Below, piece after piece: positions 17,785 through 25,488 of a stretch of 64,000 bases of DNA. Position numbers and translations under genes: made by a program. This stretch comes from Pseudomonas sp. (GTDB lineage: Bacteria > Pseudomonadota > Gammaproteobacteria > Pseudomonadales > Pseudomonadaceae): positions 37,195-101,194 of the forward strand of contig NZ_PEKX01000020.1 in the NCBI RefSeq assembly GCF_002796985.1. The letters run 5' to 3'. Numbering within the stretch: position 1 is the stretch's first letter; each line of letters opens with the position of its first letter. The notes under the pieces were generated by a model, which saw nothing but the letters and a program-made list of their open reading frames with translations, had not been told where the DNA came from and ran no database searches.

Positions 17785-18876
17785 TCAGCTACGGGTACGA
17801 AACGCCGACCACAGCCGGGTGCGTTCGCGCTGCTGCTTGAGGGTCAGCAATTGCTCGCCAAACAGCTTCTGGCGCATGGCGGCAGGTGGGTAGATGTCCG
17901 GATCACCGGCGACCTCGGCAGACAGCAGCGGCGTGGCCTTCAGGTTGGCGTTGGCGAAGTACAGGGTGTTGGTCAGCTCGGCGATGGAGTCCGGGCGCAG
18001 CATGAAGTCGATGAACACGCGGGCCTCCTGTGGGTGCGGCGCGTCCGCCGGGATGGCCATGGTGTCGAACCAGATCAGCGTGCCTTCCTTGGGTATCCGG
18101 TAGATCACCTCGAACGGCTTGTTCGCCTGCTTCGCTTGCGCGGCGCCCATCAGAGCATCGCCGGTGTAGGTCAGGGCGACGCACAGCGTGCCGTTCGCCA
18201 GGTCGTTGATGTGCTTGCCGCTGGCGATGTAGCGCACGTTGGGTTGCAGCTTCGCCAACAGCTCGCGGACCTGGGCCAGGTCGGCCGCCTCGGTGCTGTA
18301 GGGCGACTTGCCCAGGTAATTCAGCGCCACGCTGATGACTTCCTGCGGCGAGTCGATCAGCGAGATTCCGCAGTCGGCCAGGCGGCTGGCGTACTCGGGC
18401 TTGAACAGCAGGTCGAGGCTATCCAGCGGTGCGTCGGGAATGCGTTTGAGCACCTCGTCCTTGTTGATCGCCAGGCCCACGGTGCCCCAGGTGTAGGGCA
18501 CGCCGAAGCGATTGCCGGGGTCGATGGCGGCGAGCTTGGCCAGCAGCTCCGGGTCGAGGTTGGCAAAATTCTTCAGCTGCGCGTCGTCCACCGGCTGCAC
18601 GGCCTTGGCCTGGATGGCGCGGGCCAGGCCGCTGCTGGCGGGGAACACGACGTCGTAGCCGCTGGCGCCGGTCATCAGCTTGCTGTCGAGCACCTCGGCG
18701 CTGTCGAAGGTGTCGTATTTGACGCGGATGCCGGTTTCCTTCTGGAAGCGCTGCAGGGCATCGGCGCCGACGTAATCGGCCCAGTTGTAGAGGTTGAGCA
18801 CCCGCTCCTGCGCCTGCAGGGGCATGGCCAGGGTCACGGCCAGAGCCGCCAGAGAAGCCTGGAAGAACGCACGCAT
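17785..18876 (-). CDS. Periplasmic polyamine-type binding protein, PotF-like
   Basis: 363 residues from ATG 18876 (MRAFFQASLAALAVTLAMP), which has GAGG eight bases upstream. A Sec signal peptide ends near LQAQ; the mature protein starts ERVLNLYNWADYVG, characteristic of PotD/PotF. It is the first gene of the leftward operon and is divergent from the LysR gene. It probably captures putrescine, agmatine or a related cation in the periplasm. Having this Sec-type protein as well as the Tat-type one in the same operon is unusual. Confidence 0.9.
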   Translation of the reverse strand: MRAFFQASLAALAVTLAMPLQAQERVLNLYNWADYVGADALQRFQKETGIRVKYDTFDSAEVLDSKLMTGASGYDVVFPASSGLARAIQAKAVQPVDDAQLKNFANLDPELLAKLAAIDPGNRFGVPYTWGTVGLAINKDEVLKRIPDAPLDSLDLLFKPEYASRLADCGISLIDSPQEVISVALNYLGKSPYSTEAADLAQVRELLAKLQPNVRYIASGKHINDLANGTLCVALTYTGDALMGAAQAKQANKPFEVIYRIPKEGTLIWFDTMAIPADAPHPQEARVFIDFMLRPDSIAELTNTLYFANANLKATPLLSAEVAGDPDIYPPAAMRQKLFGEQLLTLKQQRERTRLWSAFRTRS

Positions 18877-18928
18877 GATCATCGCCTCAGGGTTGTTGTC
18901 GTTATGCGGCGAGCATGGAGCGGGCTTT

Positions 18929-18948
18929 ACTTTGTAAAAATACAAAGT
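18929..18948. promoter_or_regulatory. Palindromic operator between LysR gene and polyamine operon
   Basis: Perfect 8-bp inverted repeat ACTTTGTA and TACAAAGT around AAAA, with a further ACTTTG at 18954-18959. It contains the T-N11-A pattern expected of LysR sites and lies between the two divergent start codons, so it is the likely binding site of the adjacent regulator. Confidence 0.65.
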
Positions 18949-18991
18949 TAATTACTTTGGCATTTCACTACGGCAATGTTTGGAGACGACC

Positions 18992-19900
18992 ATGCTCAGC
19001 CAATTGCGCGACCTCGACCTGCAGCTGCTGCGGCTGTTCGTCACCGTTGTGGAGTGCGGCGGCTTCAGCGCCGCGCAGGGCGAGCTGGGCCTGAGCCAGC
19101 CGAGCATCAGCATCCAGATGGCCAAGCTGGAGACGCGCCTGGGCTATCGCCTGTGCGAGCGCGGCAAGGGCGGCTTCCGCCTGACGCCCAAGGGCGAGCA
19201 CCTGCTGCAATCAACCCGGCGGCTGTTCGTTGCCATCGAGGGCTTCCGTGACGAGGCACGCGGCGTGGCCGACAAGCTGCTGGGCGAGGTACGCATCGGG
19301 CTTTCCGAGGGGCTGGATGTGGAAGTGCTCGCGCAGCTGTCCGGAGCGATCCGGCGCTTCCGCCAGCGCAACGAGGCAGTCAGCCTGGAATTGATCACCG
19401 CCGCGCCCGCCGAGCTGGAACGCCTGCTGCTGCAGGATCGCCTGCACCTGGCGGTCGGTTACTTCGCCGGCACCCAGGCAGCGCTCGAGCATGTCGAGCT
19501 GTTCAGCGAACCCCAGGGTCTGTACTGCGGCATCGGGCATCCCGCCTTCAGCGAAAAGCAGCCGAGCCGCGACTCCCTGGCCGATGCCGACCAGGTGCTG
19601 CACCCCTACCGCTTCATCGCCGCCGACGAGCCGCTGCAAACCAGCCGCAGCAGCGCTCGCTGCGAGCAGGTGGACGGCAGCCTGGCGTTCATCCTCTCCG
19701 GCGCGCACATCGGCTACCTGCCCAGACACGTCGCCCAGCCGTGGGTCGAGCGCGGCCAGTTGCGTGAACTGCTGCCCGACGAGTTGGGCTTCGACGTGGC
19801 CTTCAGCCTGACCCGCCACCGTGGCCGCCACCCCGGCGACGCCGAGCAGGCCTTCGTCAGCGATCTGCTGGCAGCTTTTGGTCAGCACGCGGCCGATTGA
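18992..19900 (+). CDS. LysR-family transcriptional regulator
   Basis: 302 residues. The N-terminal winged helix-turn-helix covers about residues 5-65 (LLRLFVTVVECGGFSAAQ, then LGLSQPSISIQMAKLETRLG). The rest is the periplasmic-binding-like effector domain (VRIGLSEGLDVEVLAQL onward). GGAG six bases before ATG 18992 decides the start. Divergent from the polyamine/agmatine operon, it probably activates that operon in response to its substrate and represses itself. Confidence 0.9.
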   Translation: MLSQLRDLDLQLLRLFVTVVECGGFSAAQGELGLSQPSISIQMAKLETRLGYRLCERGKGGFRLTPKGEHLLQSTRRLFVAIEGFRDEARGVADKLLGEVRIGLSEGLDVEVLAQLSGAIRRFRQRNEAVSLELITAAPAELERLLLQDRLHLAVGYFAGTQAALEHVELFSEPQGLYCGIGHPAFSEKQPSRDSLADADQVLHPYRFIAADEPLQTSRSSARCEQVDGSLAFILSGAHIGYLPRHVAQPWVERGQLRELLPDELGFDVAFSLTRHRGRHPGDAEQAFVSDLLAAFGQHAAD

Positions 19901-20055
19901 CGCGGCGGCGCCACGGGAACCGAGACTTGTAGGCGCAGTCCCACAGCCGCGATCACTTCTTGTGACAGCTCATCCGGCAACGCCTCGGGCCGCACCGGAA
20001 GCTTTCCGCTATCATGCCCGCCACCCATATGCCCGCCCATTACGTAGTCCGCGAG

Positions 20056-21912
20056 ATGTCCATGCGCCGCCTGCTCACCCTGCTCCTGCTCCTGGTCGCC
20101 CTGCCCGCTTCCGCCGGCCTGTTCGACAAACCCGCCGAGAAGGGCAGCCTCACTGTCGCCCAGCCGGCCAAGGGCAACTTCCTGCCGGTGGCCGAGGCCT
20201 TCCGCGTCAGTGTCGAGGACAGCGACAGCCAACAGGTGAAGCTGCGCTTCATCAATGCCGACGGCTACTACCTCTACCAGCACCGCTTCAGCTTCAAGGT
20301 CGAACCCGCCGACAGTGGCGTGAGCGTCGGCGAAGTGAAGCTGCCGCCGGGCAAACAGCACCACGACGACTACTTCGGCGACACGGTGGTCTATTACGCC
20401 ATCACCGACATCGACGTGCCGCTGGTGAACCCGCAGCACAAGCCCTTCACCCTGGTCGTCAGCTACCAGGGCTGCGCCGACAAGGGCCTGTGCTACGCGC
20501 CGGAAACCACCCGCCTGCAGATCGCCGACGGCCAGGCCGCCAGCGTCGTCAGCGGCCCTGCACCGTCCGTCGCCAAGGCCGCCGTCGGCTCGAGCAATCC
20601 GCTGGCCAGCCTGCTGGGCGACCACGAGCCGGGCAAGATCAAGAAACTCGGCCGCGCGCTGGTGATCTTCTTCCTGCTGGGCCTGGCGCTGACCTTCACC
20701 CCCTGCGTGCTGCCGATGCTGCCGATCCTCTCCGGAGTGGTGCTGCGCGGCCGCCCGGGCGGCATGCGCGGCCTGGCGCTGTCGCTGGCCTACGTGCTGC
20801 CGATGGCGGCCTGCTACGCGGTGCTCGGCACCCTGATGGGCCTGTTCGGCGCCAAGCTCAACCTGCAGGCGATGCTGCAATCTCCCTGGGTGCTGATCCC
20901 CTTCGCAGCCTTCTTCGTGGTCTTCGCCATCGCCATGTTCGGCGCGTTCGAGTTGCGCCTGCCGGGCTTCGTCCGCGAGCGCCTGGACAACCTGGCCAAC
21001 AACACCCGCGGCGGCTCCATTGCCGGCGCGGCCACCCTGGGCGTGCTCTCCAGCCTGCTGGTGTCGCCCTGCGTCACCGCCCCGCTGGCCGGCCTGCTGC
21101 TCTACATCAGCAGCACCGGCGATGCGGCGGGTGGCGGCATGCTGCTGTTCTCCCTGGGCCTGGGCATGGGCACGCCGCTGGTGATCTTCGCCGTCGGTGG
21201 CGGCGCGCTGCTGCCCAAGAGCGGCGCCTGGATGAACGGCGTGCGCAATGTCTTCGGCGTGATGCTGCTGGCCGTAGCCATCTGGATGCTCGAACGCCTG
21301 GTCGCAGGCCCCGTGGCGCTGACCCTCTGGGGCACCCTGGCGGGCGGCGTCGCCCTGGCCATCGGCACCCTTGAACTGGGGCCGAAGAAGCCGCTGCAAC
21401 GCCTCGGCCAACTGCTTGGCCTGATGCTGCTGGTCTACGCGGTGGCCGCCTGGACCGGCGCCCTGCGCGGCGAATCCGACCCGCTGCACCCGCTGGGCCG
21501 CAGCGGCGTCAGCGTCCATGCCGGCCCGCCCAGCTCCACTCCCGGCGACTGGCAGAACATCACGACCCCGGCGCAGCTCAATGCCGCGCTGGCCAGCGCC
21601 CAGGCCGCCGGTCGCCCGGTGCTGCTGGACTGGTACGCCGACTGGTGCATCAGCTGCAAGATCATCGAGCGCCAGGTGCTGCCGGCGCCGGAAGTCCAGT
21701 CGCAGCTGCCGGGCTTCGTCCTGTTGCGCTTCGACATGACCGCCAGCACCGAAGAACAGCGCGCCCTGCTCGACCGCTACAACCTGTTCGGCCCGCCCGC
21801 GTTGCTGTTCTTCTCGGCAAAAGGCGACGAATGGAGCGACCTGCGCATCATCGGCGAAACCGACGCCGCCACCCTCGCCGACCACCTGAAACAGGCGGGA
21901 ACGCGCTCCTGA
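20056..21912 (+). CDS. dsbD: Thiol:disulfide interchange protein DsbD
   Basis: 618 residues. Signal peptide (RRLLTLLLLLVALPASA), an N-terminal immunoglobulin-like domain with Cys140 and Cys146 (GCADKGLCYAPE), an eight-segment membrane core with Cys217 (FTPCVLPMLP) and Cys339 (VSPCVTAPLAG), and a C-terminal thioredoxin domain with Cys531-Ile-Ser-Cys534. It passes electrons from cytoplasmic thioredoxin to periplasmic DsbC/DsbG and cytochrome c maturation. The start at MSMRR was chosen because the signal peptide begins there; upstream in-frame codons add no feature. In P. aeruginosa it also precedes aroQ and accBC. Confidence 0.95.
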   Translation: MSMRRLLTLLLLLVALPASAGLFDKPAEKGSLTVAQPAKGNFLPVAEAFRVSVEDSDSQQVKLRFINADGYYLYQHRFSFKVEPADSGVSVGEVKLPPGKQHHDDYFGDTVVYYAITDIDVPLVNPQHKPFTLVVSYQGCADKGLCYAPETTRLQIADGQAASVVSGPAPSVAKAAVGSSNPLASLLGDHEPGKIKKLGRALVIFFLLGLALTFTPCVLPMLPILSGVVLRGRPGGMRGLALSLAYVLPMAACYAVLGTLMGLFGAKLNLQAMLQSPWVLIPFAAFFVVFAIAMFGAFELRLPGFVRERLDNLANNTRGGSIAGAATLGVLSSLLVSPCVTAPLAGLLLYISSTGDAAGGGMLLFSLGLGMGTPLVIFAVGGGALLPKSGAWMNGVRNVFGVMLLAVAIWMLERLVAGPVALTLWGTLAGGVALAIGTLELGPKKPLQRLGQLLGLMLLVYAVAAWTGALRGESDPLHPLGRSGVSVHAGPPSSTPGDWQNITTPAQLNAALASAQAAGRPVLLDWYADWCISCKIIERQVLPAPEVQSQLPGFVLLRFDMTASTEEQRALLDRYNLFGPPALLFFSAKGDEWSDLRIIGETDAATLADHLKQAGTRS

Positions 21913-21929
21913 TCACAGTTTGACTGCAA

Positions 21930-22011
21930 CGGTTTTGCCGTAATCGGCTGGCAACATGCTGACATCTACGGCAAAACCGGCATGACTGGACAGTCACGCC
22001 GGCTTTCCGGC
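21930..22011. promoter_or_regulatory. Stack of three inverted repeats upstream of aroQ
   Basis: CGGTTTTGCCGTA (21930-21942) pairs with TACGGCAAAACCG (21967-21979), a 13-bp perfect repeat with a 24-base spacer. It is followed by TGACTG-GA-CAGTCA (21983-21996) and GCCGG-CTTT-CCGGC (21998-22011). These may be operators or an RNA structure controlling aroQ-accBC, or partly the end of dsbD transcription. Confidence 0.55.
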
Positions 22012-22016
22012 ATAGT
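21987..22016 (+). promoter_or_regulatory. Possible sigma-70 promoter for aroQ-accBC
   Basis: TGGACA (21987-21992) and CATAGT (22011-22016) are 18 bases apart, 46 bases before the aroQ ATG. The match is moderate, and it overlaps the inverted repeats. Confidence 0.35.
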
Positions 22017-22061
22017 CCCGCCCACTCTTTTTCCGCCAAGAACAAGGACTACCGCATCCAG

Positions 22062-22505
22062 ATGGCGACCTTACTGGTACTGCACGGGCCCAACCTCAAC
22101 CTGCTGGGCACCCGCGAGCCCGACAAGTACGGCTCCGTCACCCTTGAGCAGATCAACCAGGACCTGGAGCGCCGCGCCCGTGAGGCCGGCCACCACCTGA
22201 TGCACCTGCAGAGCAACGCCGAGTACGAACTGATCGACCGGATCCACGCCGCACGCAGCGAAGGCGTGGATTTCATCCTGATCAATCCGGCCGCTTTCAC
22301 GCATACAAGTGTCGCGCTACGTGACGCATTGCTCGCAGTGAGCATCCCATTCATCGAAGTGCACCTCTCCAACGTGCACAAACGTGAACCTTTCCGGCAT
22401 CACTCCTACTTCTCCGACGTGGCGGTAGGGGTGATCTGCGGTCTGGGAGCCACAGGCTATCGCCTGGCCCTGGAATCCGCCCTTGAACAACTTGAACGCC
22501 CGTGA
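22062..22505 (+). CDS. aroQ: Type II 3-dehydroquinate dehydratase
   Basis: 147 residues, the normal length of the dodecameric type II enzyme, which converts 3-dehydroquinate to 3-dehydroshikimate in aromatic amino acid synthesis. The N-terminal LLVLHGPNLNLLGTREP carries the conserved catalytic-loop region, INPAAFTHTSVALRDAL is the substrate-binding stretch and EVHLSNVHKREPFRHHSY the conserved His/Arg segment. The central codons (about 22285-22400) end in A or T more often than in the neighbouring genes. It leads the aroQ-accB-accC cluster. Confidence 0.96.
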   Translation: MATLLVLHGPNLNLLGTREPDKYGSVTLEQINQDLERRAREAGHHLMHLQSNAEYELIDRIHAARSEGVDFILINPAAFTHTSVALRDALLAVSIPFIEVHLSNVHKREPFRHHSYFSDVAVGVICGLGATGYRLALESALEQLERP

Positions 22506-22529
22506 CCTCACCTGGGAGAGCGAACACTG

Positions 22530-22991
22530 ATGGACATCCGTAAAGTCAAGAAACTGATCGAGCTGCTCGAAGAATCCGGTATCGACGAGCTGGAGATCAA
22601 AGAGGGCGAAGAGTCCGTACGCATCAGCCGTCACAGCAAGACTCCGGCCCAGCCGATCTACGCCGCTGCCCCTGCCTACGCTCCGGCGCCGGCCGCCGCT
22701 CCGGTTGCCGCTGCCGCCGCTCCTGCCGCCGAAGCCGCCCCGGCTGCCCAGAACCTTGCCGGCGCCGTGCGCTCGCCGATGGTTGGCACCTTCTACCGCG
22801 CTGCCTCGCCGACCTCCGCCAACTTCGTCGAAGTCGGCCAGAGCGTGAAGAAAGGCGACATCCTGTGCATCGTCGAAGCCATGAAGATGATGAACCACAT
22901 CGAGGCCGAGACCAGTGGCGTGATCGGTCAGATCCTTGTGGAGAACGGCCAGCCGGTCGAGTTCGACCAGCCCCTGTTCACCATCGTTTAA
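22530..22991 (+). CDS. accB: Biotin carboxyl carrier protein of acetyl-CoA carboxylase
   Basis: 153 residues. An N-terminal helical region, a flexible Ala/Pro-rich linker (about residues 45-75) and a C-terminal biotinyl domain with the biotin-accepting Lys119 in VEAMKMMN. The thumb sequence SPTSANFVEVGQ typical of AccB is present. It carries biotin between AccC and the carboxyltransferase AccAD in fatty acid synthesis. GGGAG precedes the ATG. It is 24 bases after aroQ and 17 bases before accC. Confidence 0.97.
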   Translation: MDIRKVKKLIELLEESGIDELEIKEGEESVRISRHSKTPAQPIYAAAPAYAPAPAAAPVAAAAAPAAEAAPAAQNLAGAVRSPMVGTFYRAASPTSANFVEVGQSVKKGDILCIVEAMKMMNHIEAETSGVIGQILVENGQPVEFDQPLFTIV

Positions 22992-23008
22992 AGCGCGGGG
23001 AACCTGCG

Positions 23009-24358
23009 ATGTTGGAAAAAGTACTGATCGCCAACCGCGGCGAAATCGCGCTGCGCATCCTGCGCGCGTGCAAGGAGCTGGGCATCAAGACGGTGGCCGT
23101 GCACTCGACCGCCGACCGTGAGCTGATGCACCTGTCGCTGGCCGACGAAGCGGTCTGCATCGGTCCGGCCCCGGCTGCGCAGTCCTACCTGCACATCCCG
23201 GCGATCATCGCCGCGGCCGAGGTCACCGGCGCCGTGGGTATCCACCCCGGCTACGGCTTCCTCGCCGAGAACGCCGACTTCGCCGAGCAGGTCGAACGCT
23301 CGGGCTTCACCTTCATCGGCCCGAGTGCCGACGTCATCCGCCTGATGGGTGACAAGGTGTCCGCCAAGGACGCCATGAAGAAGTCCGGCGTACCGACCGT
23401 ACCGGGCTCCGACGGCCCGCTGCCCGAGGACGAGGAAACCGCACTGGCGATCGCTCGCGAAGTGGGTTACCCGGTGATCATCAAGGCCGCCGGTGGCGGT
23501 GGTGGTCGCGGCATGCGCGTGGTGCACAAAGAGGAAGACCTGATCAAGTCCGCCAAGCTGACCCGCACCGAAGCGGGCGCGGCCTTCGGCAACTCGATGG
23601 TCTACCTGGAGAAGTTCCTGACCAACCCGCGTCACGTGGAAGTTCAGATCCTCTCCGACGGCCAGGGCAACGCCATCCACCTGGGCGACCGCGACTGCTC
23701 CCTGCAGCGTCGTCACCAGAAGGTGCTGGAAGAAGCTCCAGCCCCGGGCATCGACGAGAAGGCCCGCGCCGAAGTGCTGGCCCGCTGTGTCCAGGCCTGT
23801 GTGGAAATCGGCTACCGTGGCGCCGGCACCTTCGAGTTCCTCTACGAGAACGGCCGCTTCTACTTCATCGAGATGAACACCCGCGTGCAGGTGGAGCATC
23901 CGGTGTCGGAGATGGTCACCGGCATCGATATCGTCAAGGAGATGCTCAGCATCGCCTCGGGCAACAAGCTGTCGATCAAGCAGGAAGACGTGGTCATCCG
24001 TGGCCATGCGCTGGAATGCCGGATCAACGCCGAAGACCCGAAGACCTTCATGCCCAGCCCTGGCCGGGTGAAGCACTTCCACGCACCGGGCGGCAACGGC
24101 GTGCGTGTGGATTCGCACCTGTACAGCGGCTACGCCGTACCGCCGAACTACGACTCGCTGATCGGCAAGGTCATCACCTACGGCAAGGACCGCGATGAAG
24201 CCATGGCGCGCATGCGCAACGCGCTGGACGAGCTGATCGTCGATGGCATCAAGACCAACACCGAGCTGCACAAGACGCTGGTTCGCGACACGGAGTTCTG
24301 CAAAGGTGGCGTGAACATCCACTACCTGGAGAAGAAGCTGGGCATGGACAAGCACTAA
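23009..24358 (+). CDS. accC: Biotin carboxylase subunit of acetyl-CoA carboxylase
   Basis: 449 residues, the standard size. It starts MLEKVLIANRGEIALRILRA, with an ATP-grasp domain including the glycine-rich loop KAAGGGGGRGMRVV, the catalytic region FIEMNTRVQVEHPVSE and a C-terminal biotin carboxylase domain (HALECRINAEDP). It carboxylates biotin on AccB using ATP and bicarbonate. It is cotranscribed with accB. Confidence 0.98.
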   Translation: MLEKVLIANRGEIALRILRACKELGIKTVAVHSTADRELMHLSLADEAVCIGPAPAAQSYLHIPAIIAAAEVTGAVGIHPGYGFLAENADFAEQVERSGFTFIGPSADVIRLMGDKVSAKDAMKKSGVPTVPGSDGPLPEDEETALAIAREVGYPVIIKAAGGGGGRGMRVVHKEEDLIKSAKLTRTEAGAAFGNSMVYLEKFLTNPRHVEVQILSDGQGNAIHLGDRDCSLQRRHQKVLEEAPAPGIDEKARAEVLARCVQACVEIGYRGAGTFEFLYENGRFYFIEMNTRVQVEHPVSEMVTGIDIVKEMLSIASGNKLSIKQEDVVIRGHALECRINAEDPKTFMPSPGRVKHFHAPGGNGVRVDSHLYSGYAVPPNYDSLIGKVITYGKDRDEAMARMRNALDELIVDGIKTNTELHKTLVRDTEFCKGGVNIHYLEKKLGMDKH

Positions 24359-24392
24359 GCGCTTGTTGAAAACCTGCTCCGCCTCGCTCCAT

Positions 24393-24422
24393 CACAAGGG
24401 CTGCCTCCGGGCGGCCCTTGTG
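24393..24422 (+). terminator. Terminator after accC
   Basis: CACAAGGGC and GCCCTTGTG form a 9-bp perfect stem with an inner GC-rich extension, followed by CTTT, 35 bases after the accC stop. Confidence 0.75.
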
Positions 24423-24484
24423 CTTTGCGGCCCCTGCACGCTGGCATGGCAAGGTGCCGTGCAGTAAGCTTGCCGCCTTTATCT

Positions 24485-24506
24485 GCGGGCCGCCCAGGCG
24501 GCCCGC
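24485..24506 (+). terminator. Strong hairpin in the accC-prmA gap
   Basis: GCGGGCCGCC and GGCGGCCCGC are a perfect 10-bp inverted repeat with a two-base centre, 44 bases before the prmA ATG. It could be a second terminator or, if prmA is transcribed through it, a leader hairpin. Confidence 0.5.
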
Positions 24507-24549
24507 TGTCTATTCCAGTAGCATCCCAGCACGATCGAGGTACCGCCCC

Positions 24550-25428
24550 ATGCCCTGGCTCCAAGTCCGACTCGCCATCACCCCGGATCAGGCGGAAACC
24601 TATGAAGATGCGCTGCTGGAAGTCGGCGCCGTTTCCGTGACCTTCATGGACGCCGAAGACCAGCCGATCTTCGAGCCGGACCTGGGCACCACCCCACTGT
24701 GGAGCCACACCCACCTGCTCGCGCTGTTCGAGGCCGATACCGACGAGACGGCGCTGATTGCCCACCTGTCCCTGCTCACTGGCGGCGAGCTGCCGGAGCA
24801 CCAGATCGAGCGCATCGAGGACCAGGACTGGGAACGCAGCTGGATGGACAACTTCAAGCCGATGCGTTTCGGCCGCCGCCTGTGGATCGTCCCGAGCTGG
24901 CACGACGCCCCGGAACCGGAAGCGGTGAACCTGCTGCTCGATCCGGGCCTGGCCTTCGGCACCGGCACCCACCCGACCACCGCACTGTGCCTGGAATGGC
25001 TCGACGGCCAGGAACTGACCGGCCAGCAGGTGCTGGATTTCGGCTGCGGCTCGGGCATCCTCGCCATCGCCGCGCTACTGCTGGGCGCCGAGCAGGCAGT
25101 CGGCACCGACATCGACCCGCAGGCCCTGGAAGCCTCGCGCGACAACGCCTCGCGCAACGGTATCGACCCGGCGAAATTCCCCGTCTACCTGCCCGCTGAT
25201 CTGCCCAAGGCGCAGGCGGACGTCCTGGTGGCGAACATTCTGGCCGGTCCGCTGGTCACATTGGCAGAGCAGCTCACCGGGCTGGTGAAATCCGGTGGCC
25301 TGCTGGCCCTTTCGGGCATCCTTGCCGAGCAGGCCGAGGAAGTGCGCGCCGCCTATGCAAACGCCTTCGACCTCGACCCGACCGCCGAACGCGATGGCTG
25401 GATCCGCATCAGCGGCCGCCGCCGCTGA
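24550..25428 (+). CDS. prmA: Ribosomal protein L11 methyltransferase
   Basis: 292 residues. The N-terminal substrate-recognition domain is followed by a Rossmann methyltransferase domain with SAM motif LDFGCGSGILAIAALLLGA (motif I, near 162-180), the preceding DPGLAFGTGTHPTT loop, and motif IV VANILAGPL. PrmA trimethylates several amino groups of ribosomal protein L11. The start MPWLQVRL is the conserved family start. Its position between accC and the zinc-ribbon protein matches P. aeruginosa. Confidence 0.96.
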   Translation: MPWLQVRLAITPDQAETYEDALLEVGAVSVTFMDAEDQPIFEPDLGTTPLWSHTHLLALFEADTDETALIAHLSLLTGGELPEHQIERIEDQDWERSWMDNFKPMRFGRRLWIVPSWHDAPEPEAVNLLLDPGLAFGTGTHPTTALCLEWLDGQELTGQQVLDFGCGSGILAIAALLLGAEQAVGTDIDPQALEASRDNASRNGIDPAKFPVYLPADLPKAQADVLVANILAGPLVTLAEQLTGLVKSGGLLALSGILAEQAEEVRAAYANAFDLDPTAERDGWIRISGRRR

Positions 25429-25488
25429 GTGCCCGCCGTACGGGGCTTGAGTTAGACTAACCGCCAGATTTTTCCGCCGGACCGCCGC

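Noticed and set aside
19882..21885. Very long open frame on the strand opposite dsbD
   Set aside because: It is a shadow of a GC-rich gene: composition is His/Gln/Arg/Gly-rich with no domain, and dsbD on the other strand has all catalytic cysteines.
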